DNA of 64,000 nt from Clostridium acetobutylicum ATCC 824. GTDB lineage: Bacteria; Bacillota; Clostridia; Clostridiales; Clostridiaceae. The DNA lies in assembly GCF_000008765.1 (NCBI RefSeq), contig NC_003030.1, positions 1,460,001-1,524,000 on the forward strand. The letters run 5' to 3'. Below are positions 1 to 8,580 of this stretch, in pieces. The notes under the pieces were generated by a model, which searched no databases, had not been told where the DNA came from, and saw nothing but the letters and a program-made list of their open reading frames with translations. How positions within the stretch are numbered: position 1 is the stretch's first letter; each line of letters starts with the position of its first letter. Both the position numbers and the translations under genes were made by a program.

Positions 1-11
1 CTTTAAGAAAG

Positions 12-17
12 TATAAT
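12..17 (+). promoter_or_regulatory. Possible -10 box of the glpF promoter
   Basis: A TATAAT lies 40 bases before the glpF start. The matching -35 would lie outside the window, so this is only a half-site. If it is real, transcription starts near base 24 and no room remains for a leader terminator before glpF. Confidence 0.3.
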
Positions 18-56
18 AAGCTCAATTGATTTTACAATTTAAGAGGAGTTGATGCT

Positions 57-758
57 ATGACAATTTTTTTTGCAGAATTAGTAGGTACTTTATTACTCAT
101 TCTTTTAGGTGATGGTGTTGTTGCTAATGTTGTTCTTAAAAACTCAAAGGGCCACGCTTCAGGGTGGATTGTAATAACAATGGGGTGGGCATTTGCAGTA
201 GCAATTCCGGCTTTGATTTTTGGAAGTTACAGTAATCAGTTTAATCCTGCATTAACAATTGCGCTTGCGGTGATAGGAAAAGTAGCCTGGGCTAAGGTAC
301 CGATTTATTTAGCTGGTCAATTTATTGGGGCCTTTTTAGGAGCGGTTTTAGTGTTTGTTGTTTATTATGATCAATTTAAATGCAGCGAAAATAAAACTGA
401 CAAGCTTGGGGTATTTTGTACAGTACCGGCTGTAAGAAATAGTTTAATTAATTTCTTATGTGAAGTCATTGGAACGTTTGTATTGGTATTTGGAATTTTA
501 GGCGTGGGAGCACAAAATCTAAAAAATGGAATGGGTGCAGTATTTGTAGGATTTTTGATTTTGGTAATAGGTTTGAGTTTAGGTGGTCCAACAGGATATG
601 CAATTAATCCAGCTCGAGACTTAGCGCCAAGAATTGCACATTTAGTATTACCTATACCGAACAAAGGTGATTCGAATTGGTCTTATGCATGGATTCCAAT
701 AATTGCACCAGTAGTAGGTGGTATTATCGGTGCAGTATGCTATATGCTGCTTTTATAG
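57..758 (+). CDS. glpF: Glycerol uptake facilitator (aquaglyceroporin, GlpF)
   Basis: Channel of the MIP family that lets glycerol diffuse across the cytoplasmic membrane. The 233-residue protein has six hydrophobic segments and both NPA boxes: NPALT near residue 63 and NPARD near residue 184. The Asp after the second NPA is the mark of glycerol-conducting rather than water-only channels. The start ATG follows AAGAGGAG with good spacing. It is the first gene of glpF-glpP-glpK, so entry, regulation and phosphorylation of glycerol are encoded together. The first NPA is preceded by NQF instead of the common GAHL, a small variation. Family assignment is firm. Confidence 0.95.
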   Translation: MTIFFAELVGTLLLILLGDGVVANVVLKNSKGHASGWIVITMGWAFAVAIPALIFGSYSNQFNPALTIALAVIGKVAWAKVPIYLAGQFIGAFLGAVLVFVVYYDQFKCSENKTDKLGVFCTVPAVRNSLINFLCEVIGTFVLVFGILGVGAQNLKNGMGAVFVGFLILVIGLSLGGPTGYAINPARDLAPRIAHLVLPIPNKGDSNWSYAWIPIIAPVVGGIIGAVCYMLLL

Positions 759-834
759 CATATAAATATAATATATAATTAAAAGTATACAAGGTGTATT
801 AAATATAAAGGATAATGTTTACTTGGAGGAATTC

Positions 835-1392
835 ATGAATATAAGAGAATTATTAGAAGAAAACCCTGTAATAGCAGCAGTTAAAAATCAGGAACAACTA
901 CAATTAGCAGTGAACTCTGAAATACAAATTGTATTTGTTTTATTTGGAGACATAGTTAGCATAAAAGAAATAAGTAAGCTTATAAAATCCAAAAACAAAA
1001 TAGGAATAATTCATATTGATTTGGTAGAAGGTCTCACTAATAAAGAGGTTGTTATAAGATATATTAAAGAAGAGACTGAATTTGACGGTATAATCAGTAC
1101 AAAGTCCCAAATTGTAAAAAATGCTATAAAGCATAATTTAATAGCGGTTCAAAGAGTTTTTATTTTTGATACTATTTCATTAAATAATGTTAAGAGTCAT
1201 ATTATATCTGAGTGTGATGCAATAGAAGTATTGCCGGGAGTAATTCCAAAGGTGCTTCAAATTATTGCAAAGCATTCTAACAAACCAGTAGTTGCTGGGG
1301 GACTAATTGAAACAAAAGAAGAAGTAATTGAGGCTTTAAAATATGGAGCAACATGTGTATCAACAACCAGGAAAGAGATTTGGGAGATGTAA
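835..1392 (+). CDS. glpP: Glycerol uptake operon antiterminator (GlpP)
   Basis: RNA-binding antiterminator family (GlpP of Bacillus), which with glycerol-3-phosphate lets polymerase pass leader terminators of glp genes. The 185-residue protein has the family's conserved late segments (IEVLPGVIPKVL and VVAGGLIETKEEV), a TIM-barrel-like ligand site. I chose the ATG at 835 because GGAGGA sits five bases upstream; an in-frame TTG at 823 lies before that site and is less likely. It sits between the channel and kinase genes, 76 bases after glpF and 30 before glpK. The hairpin at 3000-3050 in front of glpA is a plausible target (inference). Confidence 0.92.
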   Translation: MNIRELLEENPVIAAVKNQEQLQLAVNSEIQIVFVLFGDIVSIKEISKLIKSKNKIGIIHIDLVEGLTNKEVVIRYIKEETEFDGIISTKSQIVKNAIKHNLIAVQRVFIFDTISLNNVKSHIISECDAIEVLPGVIPKVLQIIAKHSNKPVVAGGLIETKEEVIEALKYGATCVSTTRKEIWEM

Positions 1393-1422
1393 ATTTTTAG
1401 AATATTAGAAAGCTGGTGTATC

Positions 1423-2919
1423 ATGAAGAAATATATAATAGCATTAGATCAAGGAACTACAAGTTCAAGAGCAATAATATTTGACCATGAACAAAATATA
1501 TTAGAAATTAGTCAAAAGGAATTTACTCAAATCTATCCGAGTAAAGGATGGGTTGAGCATAATCCTTTAGAGATATGGTCAAGTCAATATGGAGTTTTGC
1601 AAGAAGTAATGGCAAAAGCTAATATAACTCAAGAAAATATTGCAGCAATAGGAATTACTAATCAAAGAGAAACAACAATTGTTTGGGACAAAAATACTGG
1701 AGAACCTGTGTATAATGCTATTGTATGGCAGTGTAGAAGAACAGCAGATATAGTGGAAGGACTTAAGAGAGATAAAGAGTTTTCAGATTATGTAAAAGAA
1801 AATACAGGATTAATATTAGATGCATATTTTTCAGCAACAAAAATAAAGTGGATATTAGATAATGTAGAGGGTGCAAGAGAAAAAGCTGAAAAAGGTGAAT
1901 TGCTATTTGGTACAGTTGATACTTGGCTTGTATGGAAGCTAACAAATGGCAAAGTCCATGTAACCGATTACACAAATGCATCTAGAACTATGCTTTATAA
2001 TATAAAGGAATTAAAATGGGATGAAAGAATTTTAAGAAAACTTAATATTCCAAGATCAATGCTACCAGAAGTTAAAAATTCATCCGAAGTTTATGGATAT
2101 ACAAACCTTGGAGGTAAAGGTGGTATTAGAGTACCAATAGCAGGCATGGCAGGAGATCAACAATGTGCATTATTTGGTCAAACCTGTTTTGAAGAAGGTA
2201 GTGTTAAAAATACTTATGGCACAGGATGCTTTTTACTTATGAATACAGGAGAAAATATAATTCAGAGTAAAAATGGACTAGTAACGACAATTGCAATTGG
2301 ATTAGAAGGGAAAGTTCAATATGCATTAGAAGGTTCAGTGTTTGTTGGGGGGGCAGTTATTCAGTGGATTAGAGATGAACTTAAGTTAGTTAGCGATGCT
2401 GCGGATACAGAGTATTTTGCTAAAAAAGTGAATGACAATGGTGGAGTATATGTGGTACCAGCATTTACTGGTCTTGGAGCTCCATATTGGGATATGTATG
2501 CTAGAGGAGCAATTTTTGGTCTGACAAGAGGCGCAAATAAAAACCATATAATTAGAGCGGCACTTGAAGCTATTGCATATCAGTCAAGAGATCTTATAGA
2601 TGCAATGAAAGAAGATTCGGGATGTGAAATTACAAGAATTAAAGTTGATGGAGGAGCTAGTAGAAATAATTTATTAATGCAGTTTCAAGCAGACATTACA
2701 GGAACAGAAGTTGTAAGACCTATAATAACTGAAACAACAGCACTTGGTGCAGCTTATTTAGCCGGACTTGCTGTAGGCTTTTGGAAGTCAAAAGAAGAAA
2801 TTGCCGAGAAGTGGTCTGTGAGTGAGGTGTATACTCCGAATTTAGATGAGGATGAGAAAATAAGATTATATAACGGTTGGAAGAGAGCAGTTGAAAGAGT
2901 TCAGGGCTGGGAAGAATAA
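1423..2919 (+). CDS. glpK: Glycerol kinase (GlpK)
   Basis: Phosphorylates glycerol to sn-glycerol-3-phosphate with ATP in the cytoplasm, trapping the substrate. The 498-residue FGGY-family protein has the usual length and motifs: DQGTTSSRA at 9-17, the AGMAGDQQ loop near 240, YGTG near 265, and the C-terminal [10 protein letters not shown]. Oddity: many Firmicute GlpK proteins are activated by HPr phosphorylation of a His in the segment corresponding here to about 220-240. This protein reads [12 protein letters not shown] there with no His, so that control is probably absent (inference). Third gene of the glpFPK unit. Confidence 0.97.
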
Positions 2920-2932
2920 ATTTTGTATTTAA

Positions 2933-2961
2933 TGGACAAAAATACACTTTTGTGATATAAT
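2933..2961 (+). promoter_or_regulatory. sigma-A type promoter for the glpA operon leader
   Basis: TGGACA (2933-2938) and TATAAT (2956-2961) are separated by exactly 17 bases. Predicted transcription start is near 2968, about 30 bases before the leader hairpin and about 180 before the glpA start. It lies just after the glpK stop, so the dehydrogenase genes have their own promoter. Confidence 0.75.
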
Positions 2962-2999
2962 GTATTTAAAATTGAAAATAAATGCTTAGAGAAAATAGA

Positions 3000-3050
3000 G
3001 TCAAGCATAAAACTTTGGTGATTACACCTTTGTTTTTGCTTGGCTTTTTT
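3000..3050 (+). terminator. Leader terminator before glpA, probable GlpP target
   Basis: Outer arms GTCAAGCA and TGCTTGGC pair (one G-U). Inside them AAAAC/GTTTT and GGTG/CACC continue the stem, and TTTTTT follows at 3045-3050. It sits between a good promoter and the glpA start, so it is an attenuator rather than just the end of glpK. Control by the upstream GlpP protein is inferred from Bacillus glpD. Confidence 0.8.
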
Positions 3051-3150
3051 ATGTTTAAATTGTTTTAGGTATACATAGATATTATGTTAAAAATCAGAAC
3101 TTTTGTATATCAAAATTTTAAGGGTTTTATAATTGGAGGGAGGATTTAAT

Positions 3151-4578
3151 ATGTATGATGTTGCAATAATTGGAGCAGGTGTTATTGGATGCTCAATATT
3201 TAGAGAGTTAACCAAATATGATCTAAGGGTAGTTGTTTTAGAAAAAGAAAAGGATGTTTCTATGGGAACAAGCAAGGCAAATTCTGCAATAGTTCATGCT
3301 GGATATGATCCTGAAGAAGGTACTTTAATGGCAAAGTATAATGTAAAAGGAAATGAGATGTTTGAAGAGTTATGCAAAGAATTAAGTGTACCGTTTAAAA
3401 GAAATGGATCATTGGTATTAGCCTTTGATAAAGAAGATATGTTTAAAGTAAAACATCTTTATGAAAATGGAAGTAAGTTAGGTGTAAAAGGATTAAAGAT
3501 TTTAAATAGGGATGAAGTATTAAAAATGGAACCAAACCTTAATGACAAAATAGAGGGAGCATTATATGCACCAACTGGTGGTATAGTTGGTCCGTTTGAA
3601 TATACAATTGCATTAGCAGAAAATGGAGTTACAAATGGTGGAAAAATAAAACTAAAGAAGGAAGTTGTTTCAATAAAAAAGAGAGATGTGTTTAAGATTG
3701 GAACTGAAGATGGGGAAACAATTGAGGCAAAGTTTGTAATAAATGCTGCTGGGGTTTATGCAGATAAAATTCATAATTTAGTTTGCAAAGAGAGTTTTAA
3801 GATATCTCCAAGAAGTGGAGAGTATTTTGTAATGGATAAAAGCCAAGGAAATGTTGTAAAACATACAATATTTCAATGCCCATCAAAATTGGGTAAAGGA
3901 GTTTTAATAACACCAACAGTACATGGTAATTTACTTGTAGGACCTGATGCTAGGGATGTGGAGGATAAAGAAGACGTTGGAACTGTTTTTGAGGGACTTG
4001 ACTATGTAAAAGAGGCCTCTATGCGTTCTACAAAAGAAGTGAATTTCAGAGAGTCTATAAGAAACTTTGCAGGACTTAGAGCTAATCCAGATACAGGAGA
4101 TTTTATAGTTGAAGAAAACGATGAAGTTAAAGGGTTTATTGATGTTGCAGGGATGAAATCACCAGGATTATCATCAGCGCCAGCTATTGCCGTAGATGTG
4201 GTTAATATACTGAGTTCAGCGGGATGTAGTTTGAAAAAGAAAGATGATTTTATAAAAGAAAGAGAACAAATACATTTTATGGAGTTATCGCCTGAAAAAA
4301 AAGCAGAATTAATAAAGAAAAATGATATGTATGGAAAAATAATATGCAGATGCGAAAGTATAACAGAAGGTGAAATTGTAGCTGCAATTAAAAGGAGTTT
4401 TGGAGTACTTTCCTTAGATGGAATTAAGAGAAGATGTAGACCAGGAATGGGAAGGTGCCAGGGAGGTTTCTGTGGACCAAGAGTCCAAGAAATAATTGCA
4501 AGGGAATATAATATCCCACTAGAAAATGTTGTTTTGGAAAAGGATAATTCTTATATTTTAGTAGGAAAAACTAAATAG
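3151..4578 (+). CDS. glpA: FAD-dependent glycerol-3-phosphate dehydrogenase (GlpA type) with C-terminal BFD domain
   Basis: Oxidises glycerol-3-phosphate to dihydroxyacetone phosphate. The 475-residue protein begins with an FAD Rossmann motif (IIGAGVIG, about 6-13). It ends with a bacterioferritin-associated-ferredoxin-like [2Fe-2S] domain carrying the cysteine set CRC ... CRPGMGRCQGGFC (about 390-445), as in anaerobic GlpA. The ATG at 3151 follows GGAGGGAGG; an in-frame TTG at 3133 precedes that site and is rejected. It is followed closely by a pyridine-nucleotide flavoprotein and a DUF1667 protein, probably its electron-transfer partners. Some annotations call this family a generic FAD oxidoreductase, but the glycerol context supports GlpA. 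Confidence 0.9.
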   Translation: MYDVAIIGAGVIGCSIFRELTKYDLRVVVLEKEKDVSMGTSKANSAIVHAGYDPEEGTLMAKYNVKGNEMFEELCKELSVPFKRNGSLVLAFDKEDMFKVKHLYENGSKLGVKGLKILNRDEVLKMEPNLNDKIEGALYAPTGGIVGPFEYTIALAENGVTNGGKIKLKKEVVSIKKRDVFKIGTEDGETIEAKFVINAAGVYADKIHNLVCKESFKISPRSGEYFVMDKSQGNVVKHTIFQCPSKLGKGVLITPTVHGNLLVGPDARDVEDKEDVGTVFEGLDYVKEASMRSTKEVNFRESIRNFAGLRANPDTGDFIVEENDEVKGFIDVAGMKSPGLSSAPAIAVDVVNILSSAGCSLKKKDDFIKEREQIHFMELSPEKKAELIKKNDMYGKIICRCESITEGEIVAAIKRSFGVLSLDGIKRRCRPGMGRCQGGFCGPRVQEIIAREYNIPLENVVLEKDNSYILVGKTK

Positions 4579-4594
4579 AAGGTGAGGTAACATT

Positions 4595-5848
4595 ATGAAT
4601 TATGAATTAATAGTTGTTGGTGGAGGACCAGCAGGTCTTGCAGCAGCATATGAGGCATATAACAATGGAATAAAAAATATTTTGATTTTAGAAAGAGACA
4701 AGGAACTGGGTGGTATATTAAATCAATGTATTCACAATGGTTTTGGCCTGCATACCTTTAAAGAGGAGCTTACGGGACCTGAATACGCAGATAGGTTCAT
4801 TGAAATGGTTAAAGACACTAATGTTGAGGTTAAACTCAATACTATGGTACTTGAGATAACAAAGGATAAAAAAGTTTACGCAATAAATTCAAAAGAGGGG
4901 TACATGGAACTTGAGGCTAAAGCAATAATTCTTTCTATGGGGTGTAGGGAAAGAACTAGAGGAGCAATTAATATACCAGGAGATAGACCAGCAGGTGTGT
5001 TTACAGCAGGTGCAGCTCAAAGATATATTAATGTAGAAGGATACATGCCAGGAAAAGAGGTTGTTATTTTAGGATCAGGAGATATAGGTCTTATAATGGC
5101 GAGAAGAATGACTCTTGAAGGAGCAAAAGTTAAAGCTGTTGTTGAGTTATGTCCATATTCAAATGGCTTGAACAGAAATATAGTGCAATGCTTAAACGAT
5201 TACAATATACCACTATATTTGTCACACACGGTTACGGATATCATTGGAAAAGAAAGACTTGAAAAAGTAATAATAGCTAAAGTTGATGAAAACAGAAGAC
5301 CAATTAAGGGCACAGAAATTGAATTTGATGCGGATACACTGTTATTATCAGTTGGTCTAATTCCAGAAAATGAGTTATCATCTAATGCTGGAATAGAGTT
5401 AGATAGAAGAACAAATGGTCTAAGGGTAACTGAAAGTATGGAAACGTCTATAGATGGAATATTTGCCTGTGGTAATGTAGTACATGTTCATGATTTAGTT
5501 GATTTTGTAACAGAAGAATCAAAACGTACAGGAGCTTCAGCTGCAAAGTATATTAAAGGTGAACTAAAAAAAGACAAGTATGTAAATATAGTGAATGGAA
5601 CAAATGTTAATTATACAGTTCCTCAAAAGCTTAATGTAGATGATGTCGAGGATAGGTTAACTATATTTATGAGAGTAAATAATATATATCACAATAAGGT
5701 GTTAGTAGTTAGAAGCAAAGAAGAAGTTATAGCTAAGTTTAAGAGGGCTCATTTAGCACCATCTGAAATGGAAAAAGTGGTTTTAGGCAAGGCTTTTTTA
5801 GATAAAATTAAGAGTGATATAACAATATCATTGGAGGATGGTGAATAA
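4595..5848 (+). CDS. NAD(P)/FAD oxidoreductase, GlpB-like partner of GlpA
   Basis: A pyridine nucleotide-disulphide-oxidoreductase-fold flavoprotein of 417 residues. It has an FAD motif (VGGGPAGLAAA, about 8-18), a second dinucleotide motif (ILGSGDIGL, about 160), and a closing FAD motif (DGIFACGNV). No CxxxxC redox disulphide is seen near the FAD motif. It starts 16 bases after glpA behind GGTGAGG and is followed with no gap by the DUF1667 gene. The likely role, by context, is passing electrons from GlpA to or from NAD(P). It is not a close match to proteobacterial GlpB, so I give no symbol. Confidence 0.85.
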   Translation: MNYELIVVGGGPAGLAAAYEAYNNGIKNILILERDKELGGILNQCIHNGFGLHTFKEELTGPEYADRFIEMVKDTNVEVKLNTMVLEITKDKKVYAINSKEGYMELEAKAIILSMGCRERTRGAINIPGDRPAGVFTAGAAQRYINVEGYMPGKEVVILGSGDIGLIMARRMTLEGAKVKAVVELCPYSNGLNRNIVQCLNDYNIPLYLSHTVTDIIGKERLEKVIIAKVDENRRPIKGTEIEFDADTLLLSVGLIPENELSSNAGIELDRRTNGLRVTESMETSIDGIFACGNVVHVHDLVDFVTEESKRTGASAAKYIKGELKKDKYVNIVNGTNVNYTVPQKLNVDDVEDRLTIFMRVNNIYHNKVLVVRSKEEVIAKFKRAHLAPSEMEKVVLGKAFLDKIKSDITISLEDGE

Positions 5849-5849
5849 A

Positions 5850-6203
5850 ATGGAAATAGAATTAATATGTATTTGTTGTCCTAAGGGCTGCCATTTAAAG
5901 GTTGATGATAAAAGCTTAAGGGTAGAAGGAAATAATTGTCCTAGAGGTGCTGAATATGGAGTTAACGAAATTACAAATCCAGTTAGAACCATAACTTCAA
6001 CAGTTAAAGTAGAAAAAGGAGAGGCAGTAATAGTTCCTGTAAAAACTAAAGAACCAATACCTAAAAAACTTACTATGGGATGTATGGAAGAGATTAATAA
6101 AGCTGTGATAAATGCCCCTGTAAAAATAGGAGATGTGGTAATTAAAAATGTACTTGGAACAGGTATAGATGTTGTTGCAACTAAGAATGTATCAGGTATA
6201 TAA
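5850..6203 (+). CDS. DUF1667 family protein of the glpA operon
   Basis: A 117-residue cytoplasmic protein with a Cys-rich start (CICCPKGC then CPRG about 20 residues later), which looks like a metal or Fe-S site. In clostridia DUF1667 genes follow the GlpA and GlpB-like genes. The start is ambiguous: ATG 5838 abuts GGAGG and is too close, GTG 5841 is also close, and ATG 5850 lies 12 bases downstream. I prefer 5850. It may replace the Fe-S subunit GlpC of the classical GlpABC complex (inference). A terminator follows at 6233. Confidence 0.8.
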   Translation: MEIELICICCPKGCHLKVDDKSLRVEGNNCPRGAEYGVNEITNPVRTITSTVKVEKGEAVIVPVKTKEPIPKKLTMGCMEEINKAVINAPVKIGDVVIKNVLGTGIDVVATKNVSGI

Positions 6204-6232
6204 AAATAGTTAAAAGAAGCGTATATATTGAA

Positions 6233-6266
6233 GAGAGGTCAGAAAAAAATTCTAACCTCTTTTTTA
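6233..6266 (+). terminator. Terminator of the glpA operon
   Basis: AGAGGTCAGAA and TTCTAACCTCT form an 11-base-pair stem with one mismatch, followed by a run of T. Confidence 0.85.
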
Positions 6267-6369
6267 ATGCCTAGTATTAATTTATATACGAGTAAAATGG
6301 ACAATATAAATTATGTGTAATTAAGTGTTGGATTATAAAGTAAACCGTGTTTTAAACAAATGTTGAAAT

Positions 6370-6398
6370 TTGATATGCTTTTTTATATATGTTATAAT
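6370..6398 (+). promoter_or_regulatory. Promoter for the YitT-family gene
   Basis: TTGATA (6370-6375), a 17-base spacer and TATAAT (6393-6398). It predicts a leader of about 175 bases before the gene at 6579. The rest of the 6204-6578 gap holds only the glpA-operon terminator and AT-rich sequence without a clear structure. Confidence 0.55.
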
Positions 6399-6578
6399 TA
6401 AATTACCTTTATAGCTTAAAATTAAGAATTCTAAATTTATAGCAATTAATGTTGAAGCAATTTCAAGAGTATAATATTTACTGAAATATTTAGAAAATTC
6501 TGCGAAATAAGTTTGCTGTATTTGTAATTTAATAATGCTTATATAGTATGATTGAATAAAATAAAGAGGAGATGTTAA

Positions 6579-7436
6579 ATGAAAAGGAAATATAGTCATG
6601 TTTTTACTTTTATTAATAAAATTTTATTAATGGTATTGGGTTCTGTTATTGCATCAGTAGGGTTAGAAATATTTTTAATACCTAATAATATAATAGATGG
6701 TGGAATAACGGGTATATCAATAATTGCAAATCATTTTATAAATCTTCCACTAGGAATATTTATATTTCTACTAAATCTACCCTTTCTAATCGTTGGTTAC
6801 AAGCAAATTGGAAAAACTTTTGCTTTTTCAACATTATTTTCAGTTATATGTCTGTCAATTGGTGTATCAGTTTTACACCCAATTCCTGGGATAACACACG
6901 ATATACTGTTAGCAACTATATTTGGAGGCATTATACTCGGTGCTGGTGTAGGATTAATTATAAGAAATGGTGGTTCATTAGATGGAACTGAAATTGTTGC
7001 TATTATATTAGATAAAAGAATCGGGTTCTCTATTGGGGAAATCGTAATGTTTTTTAACTTATTTATATTAGGAGCTTCAGGTATAGTATTTGGATGGGAT
7101 AGAGCAATGTATTCTCTAATTGCTTACTTTATTGCTTTTAAAACTATAGATATTACGGTTGAAGGATTGAATGAATCAAAATCAGTAATTGTTGTATCTG
7201 ATAAACATAAAGAAATTTCTAGTGCATTAACTAGTAGGCTTGGAAGAGGAGTTACATTACTACATGGGGAAGGTGCTTATAAAGGTGATACAACAAATGT
7301 TATATATGTGGTTGTATCAAGACTAGAAATTGCTAAATTAAGAAGTATTGTACATGACTTTGATGAAAATGCATTAATTTCTATTGCAAGTGTTGATGTT
7401 ACAGGAAAAATGTATGGCAAGAAGGCAATTCATTAA
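6579..7436 (+). CDS. YitT family membrane protein (DUF161 plus DUF2179)
   Basis: A 285-residue integral membrane protein. The first two thirds contain about five or six hydrophobic segments with the DUF161 signature (IPNNIIDGGITGISII and NGGSLDGTEIVA). The last 80 residues form the soluble DUF2179 domain (LGRGVTLLHGEGAYKG, about 210-225). The family's transport substrate and role are not established. The start ATG follows AAGAGGA. It appears monocistronic, with its own promoter and a following hairpin. Confidence 0.88.
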   Translation: MKRKYSHVFTFINKILLMVLGSVIASVGLEIFLIPNNIIDGGITGISIIANHFINLPLGIFIFLLNLPFLIVGYKQIGKTFAFSTLFSVICLSIGVSVLHPIPGITHDILLATIFGGIILGAGVGLIIRNGGSLDGTEIVAIILDKRIGFSIGEIVMFFNLFILGASGIVFGWDRAMYSLIAYFIAFKTIDITVEGLNESKSVIVVSDKHKEISSALTSRLGRGVTLLHGEGAYKGDTTNVIYVVVSRLEIAKLRSIVHDFDENALISIASVDVTGKMYGKKAIH

Positions 7437-7519
7437 TAATTATGTATTAATATTAAAAGAATAGATACAATTTTATTATTCCTTAGAGCATAATAATAAA
7501 TTAAATATTTGATTATTGG

Positions 7520-7575
7520 TGGGGCTATAGAAGTAGTGTAAGAAATATGCTAATAATAGCCCCATTTAAATTTTT
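7520..7575 (+). terminator. Stem-loop after the YitT gene
   Basis: TGGGGCTAT (7520-7528) pairs perfectly with ATAGCCCCA (7556-7564) around a 27-base loop, followed by TTTAAATTTTTT. It lies between convergent genes. The long loop makes it weaker than usual. Confidence 0.55.
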
Positions 7576-7609
7576 TGTATAAGATAATATCCTCTCTAGA
7601 AATACAAAT

Positions 7610-7855
7610 TTACTTCATATTAATAGATTTCACCTTAACTACGTCCAACTTCTCTAGATCATGCATTAGTGAAGTCAATCGTTCATTTTCACCTCTAAAA
7701 TTCAAAGTTATAAGTCCATGTTCCTTTTCGCCTGGATCATGGGTCCCAAATCTAGAAATAATACTATCTCCATATTTAGTTAAAACTTCTTGAACTTTTG
7801 ATGCGGATTTTGTTCTCTCGTCTACTAAAATACCTACTATACTTAATTTGTCCAA
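7610..7855 (-). CDS. Small ACT/NikR-C-like protein of the TM1266 family (putative hydrogenase-system regulator)
   Basis: An 81-residue protein whose pattern resembles the TM1266 family, often labelled putative iron-only hydrogenase system regulator: KLSIVGILVDERTKSASKVQ, then YGDSIISRFG and a late beta strand (VVKVKSINM). The start is probably TTG at 7855, eight bases after AAGGAGG; a GTG at 7864 is almost on top of that site. Function in the family is a prediction only. A Fur-like palindrome lies 50-75 bases upstream. The window also carries hydG 34 kb away. Confidence 0.7.
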   Translation of the reverse strand: MDKLSIVGILVDERTKSASKVQEVLTKYGDSIISRFGTHDPGEKEHGLITLNFRGENERLTSLMHDLEKLDVVKVKSINMK

Positions 7856-7903
7856 AACAAACACCTCCTTTTAATATTTTTTACACCTAATGAAAAAATA
7901 TTC

Positions 7904-7928
7904 TTTAAATGATTTATTATCATTAAAT
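7904..7928. promoter_or_regulatory. Fur-like palindrome upstream of the TM1266-like gene
   Basis: AATGAT and ATCATT are inverted around TTATT, resembling the core of Fur boxes (iron repressor). The flanks match only partly. The rest of the 7856-8207 gap is AT-rich, with only a weak -10 (TATAAT at 8161) for the next gene. Confidence 0.3.
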
Positions 7929-8207
7929 TAATTTGGAAGTTTTCTACGATATTTTTAGTATTTGGATCGAATATACCATCTGTACTACATAAAAAATTTG
8001 ACCTAAAACCATAGTTTTACTAAAAGACTCTGAATTTGTGCAACTAGTTCTGCTAGTTTTTATGGACAATTTTAAGAGTGGCATGAAAAATGTTAATTTA
8101 AACAGTAAAAGCAAAGATAATGTTAATTTACAATATAATATTTAATAAGTAAAATTGTACTATAATTACCTCTTTTCTTAAAATATTTTTAGGAAGGAGG
8201 GTTTAAA

Positions 8208-8381
8208 ATGTTGAAAATTGATGATTTAGAAAAAGAGATACAAGATCTTAGAGAAAAACTTACAGAATTAATAATGGAAAAAGAAAATTTACTTGATCCA
8301 CAAGTTGTTGCTGCGAGTAAGATGCTAGATTCTATTTTGAATAAATACAGCGAAATAATTGATAGCAGTACTAAAAGATAG
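8208..8381 (+). CDS. Spo0E-like sporulation regulatory protein (short)
   Basis: A 57-residue protein read from ATG 8208 after AAGGAGGG to TAG. It is charged and helical, with an early LEKEIQDLREKLTELI helix and a later ASKMLDSILNKYSEII helix. The latter matches the SxxLDxLIxxY motif of Spo0E-like aspartyl phosphatases, small two-helix proteins that dephosphorylate Spo0A-P. The Ser and Leu-Asp of the motif are present. It is short enough to be missed by length-limited gene finding. It is flanked by its own -10-like sequence and a hairpin. Confidence 0.78.
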   Translation: MLKIDDLEKEIQDLREKLTELIMEKENLLDPQVVAASKMLDSILNKYSEIIDSSTKR

Positions 8382-8388
8382 TAAAAGT

Positions 8389-8411
8389 AGGGAGGCTTGA
8401 TGCCTCTCTTT
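8389..8411 (+). terminator. Hairpin after the Spo0E-like gene
   Basis: AGGGAGGC and GCCTCTCT pair (one G-U) around TTGAT, followed by a weak TTCT tail. Confidence 0.55.
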
Positions 8412-8580
8412 CTAATAACTTAAAATATGTTTATCTAGAAGTTAATTAAAGAAAAGATAATCTAATATTATTATGAATACAGTCAGCTAGTTATTTATTA
8501 TCCTTGTACTTTGACGTTTTTTAGCAATAGATGTAATATGTATTTAAAAGTGGGTTTAATGGTAATATTTATTACAATAA

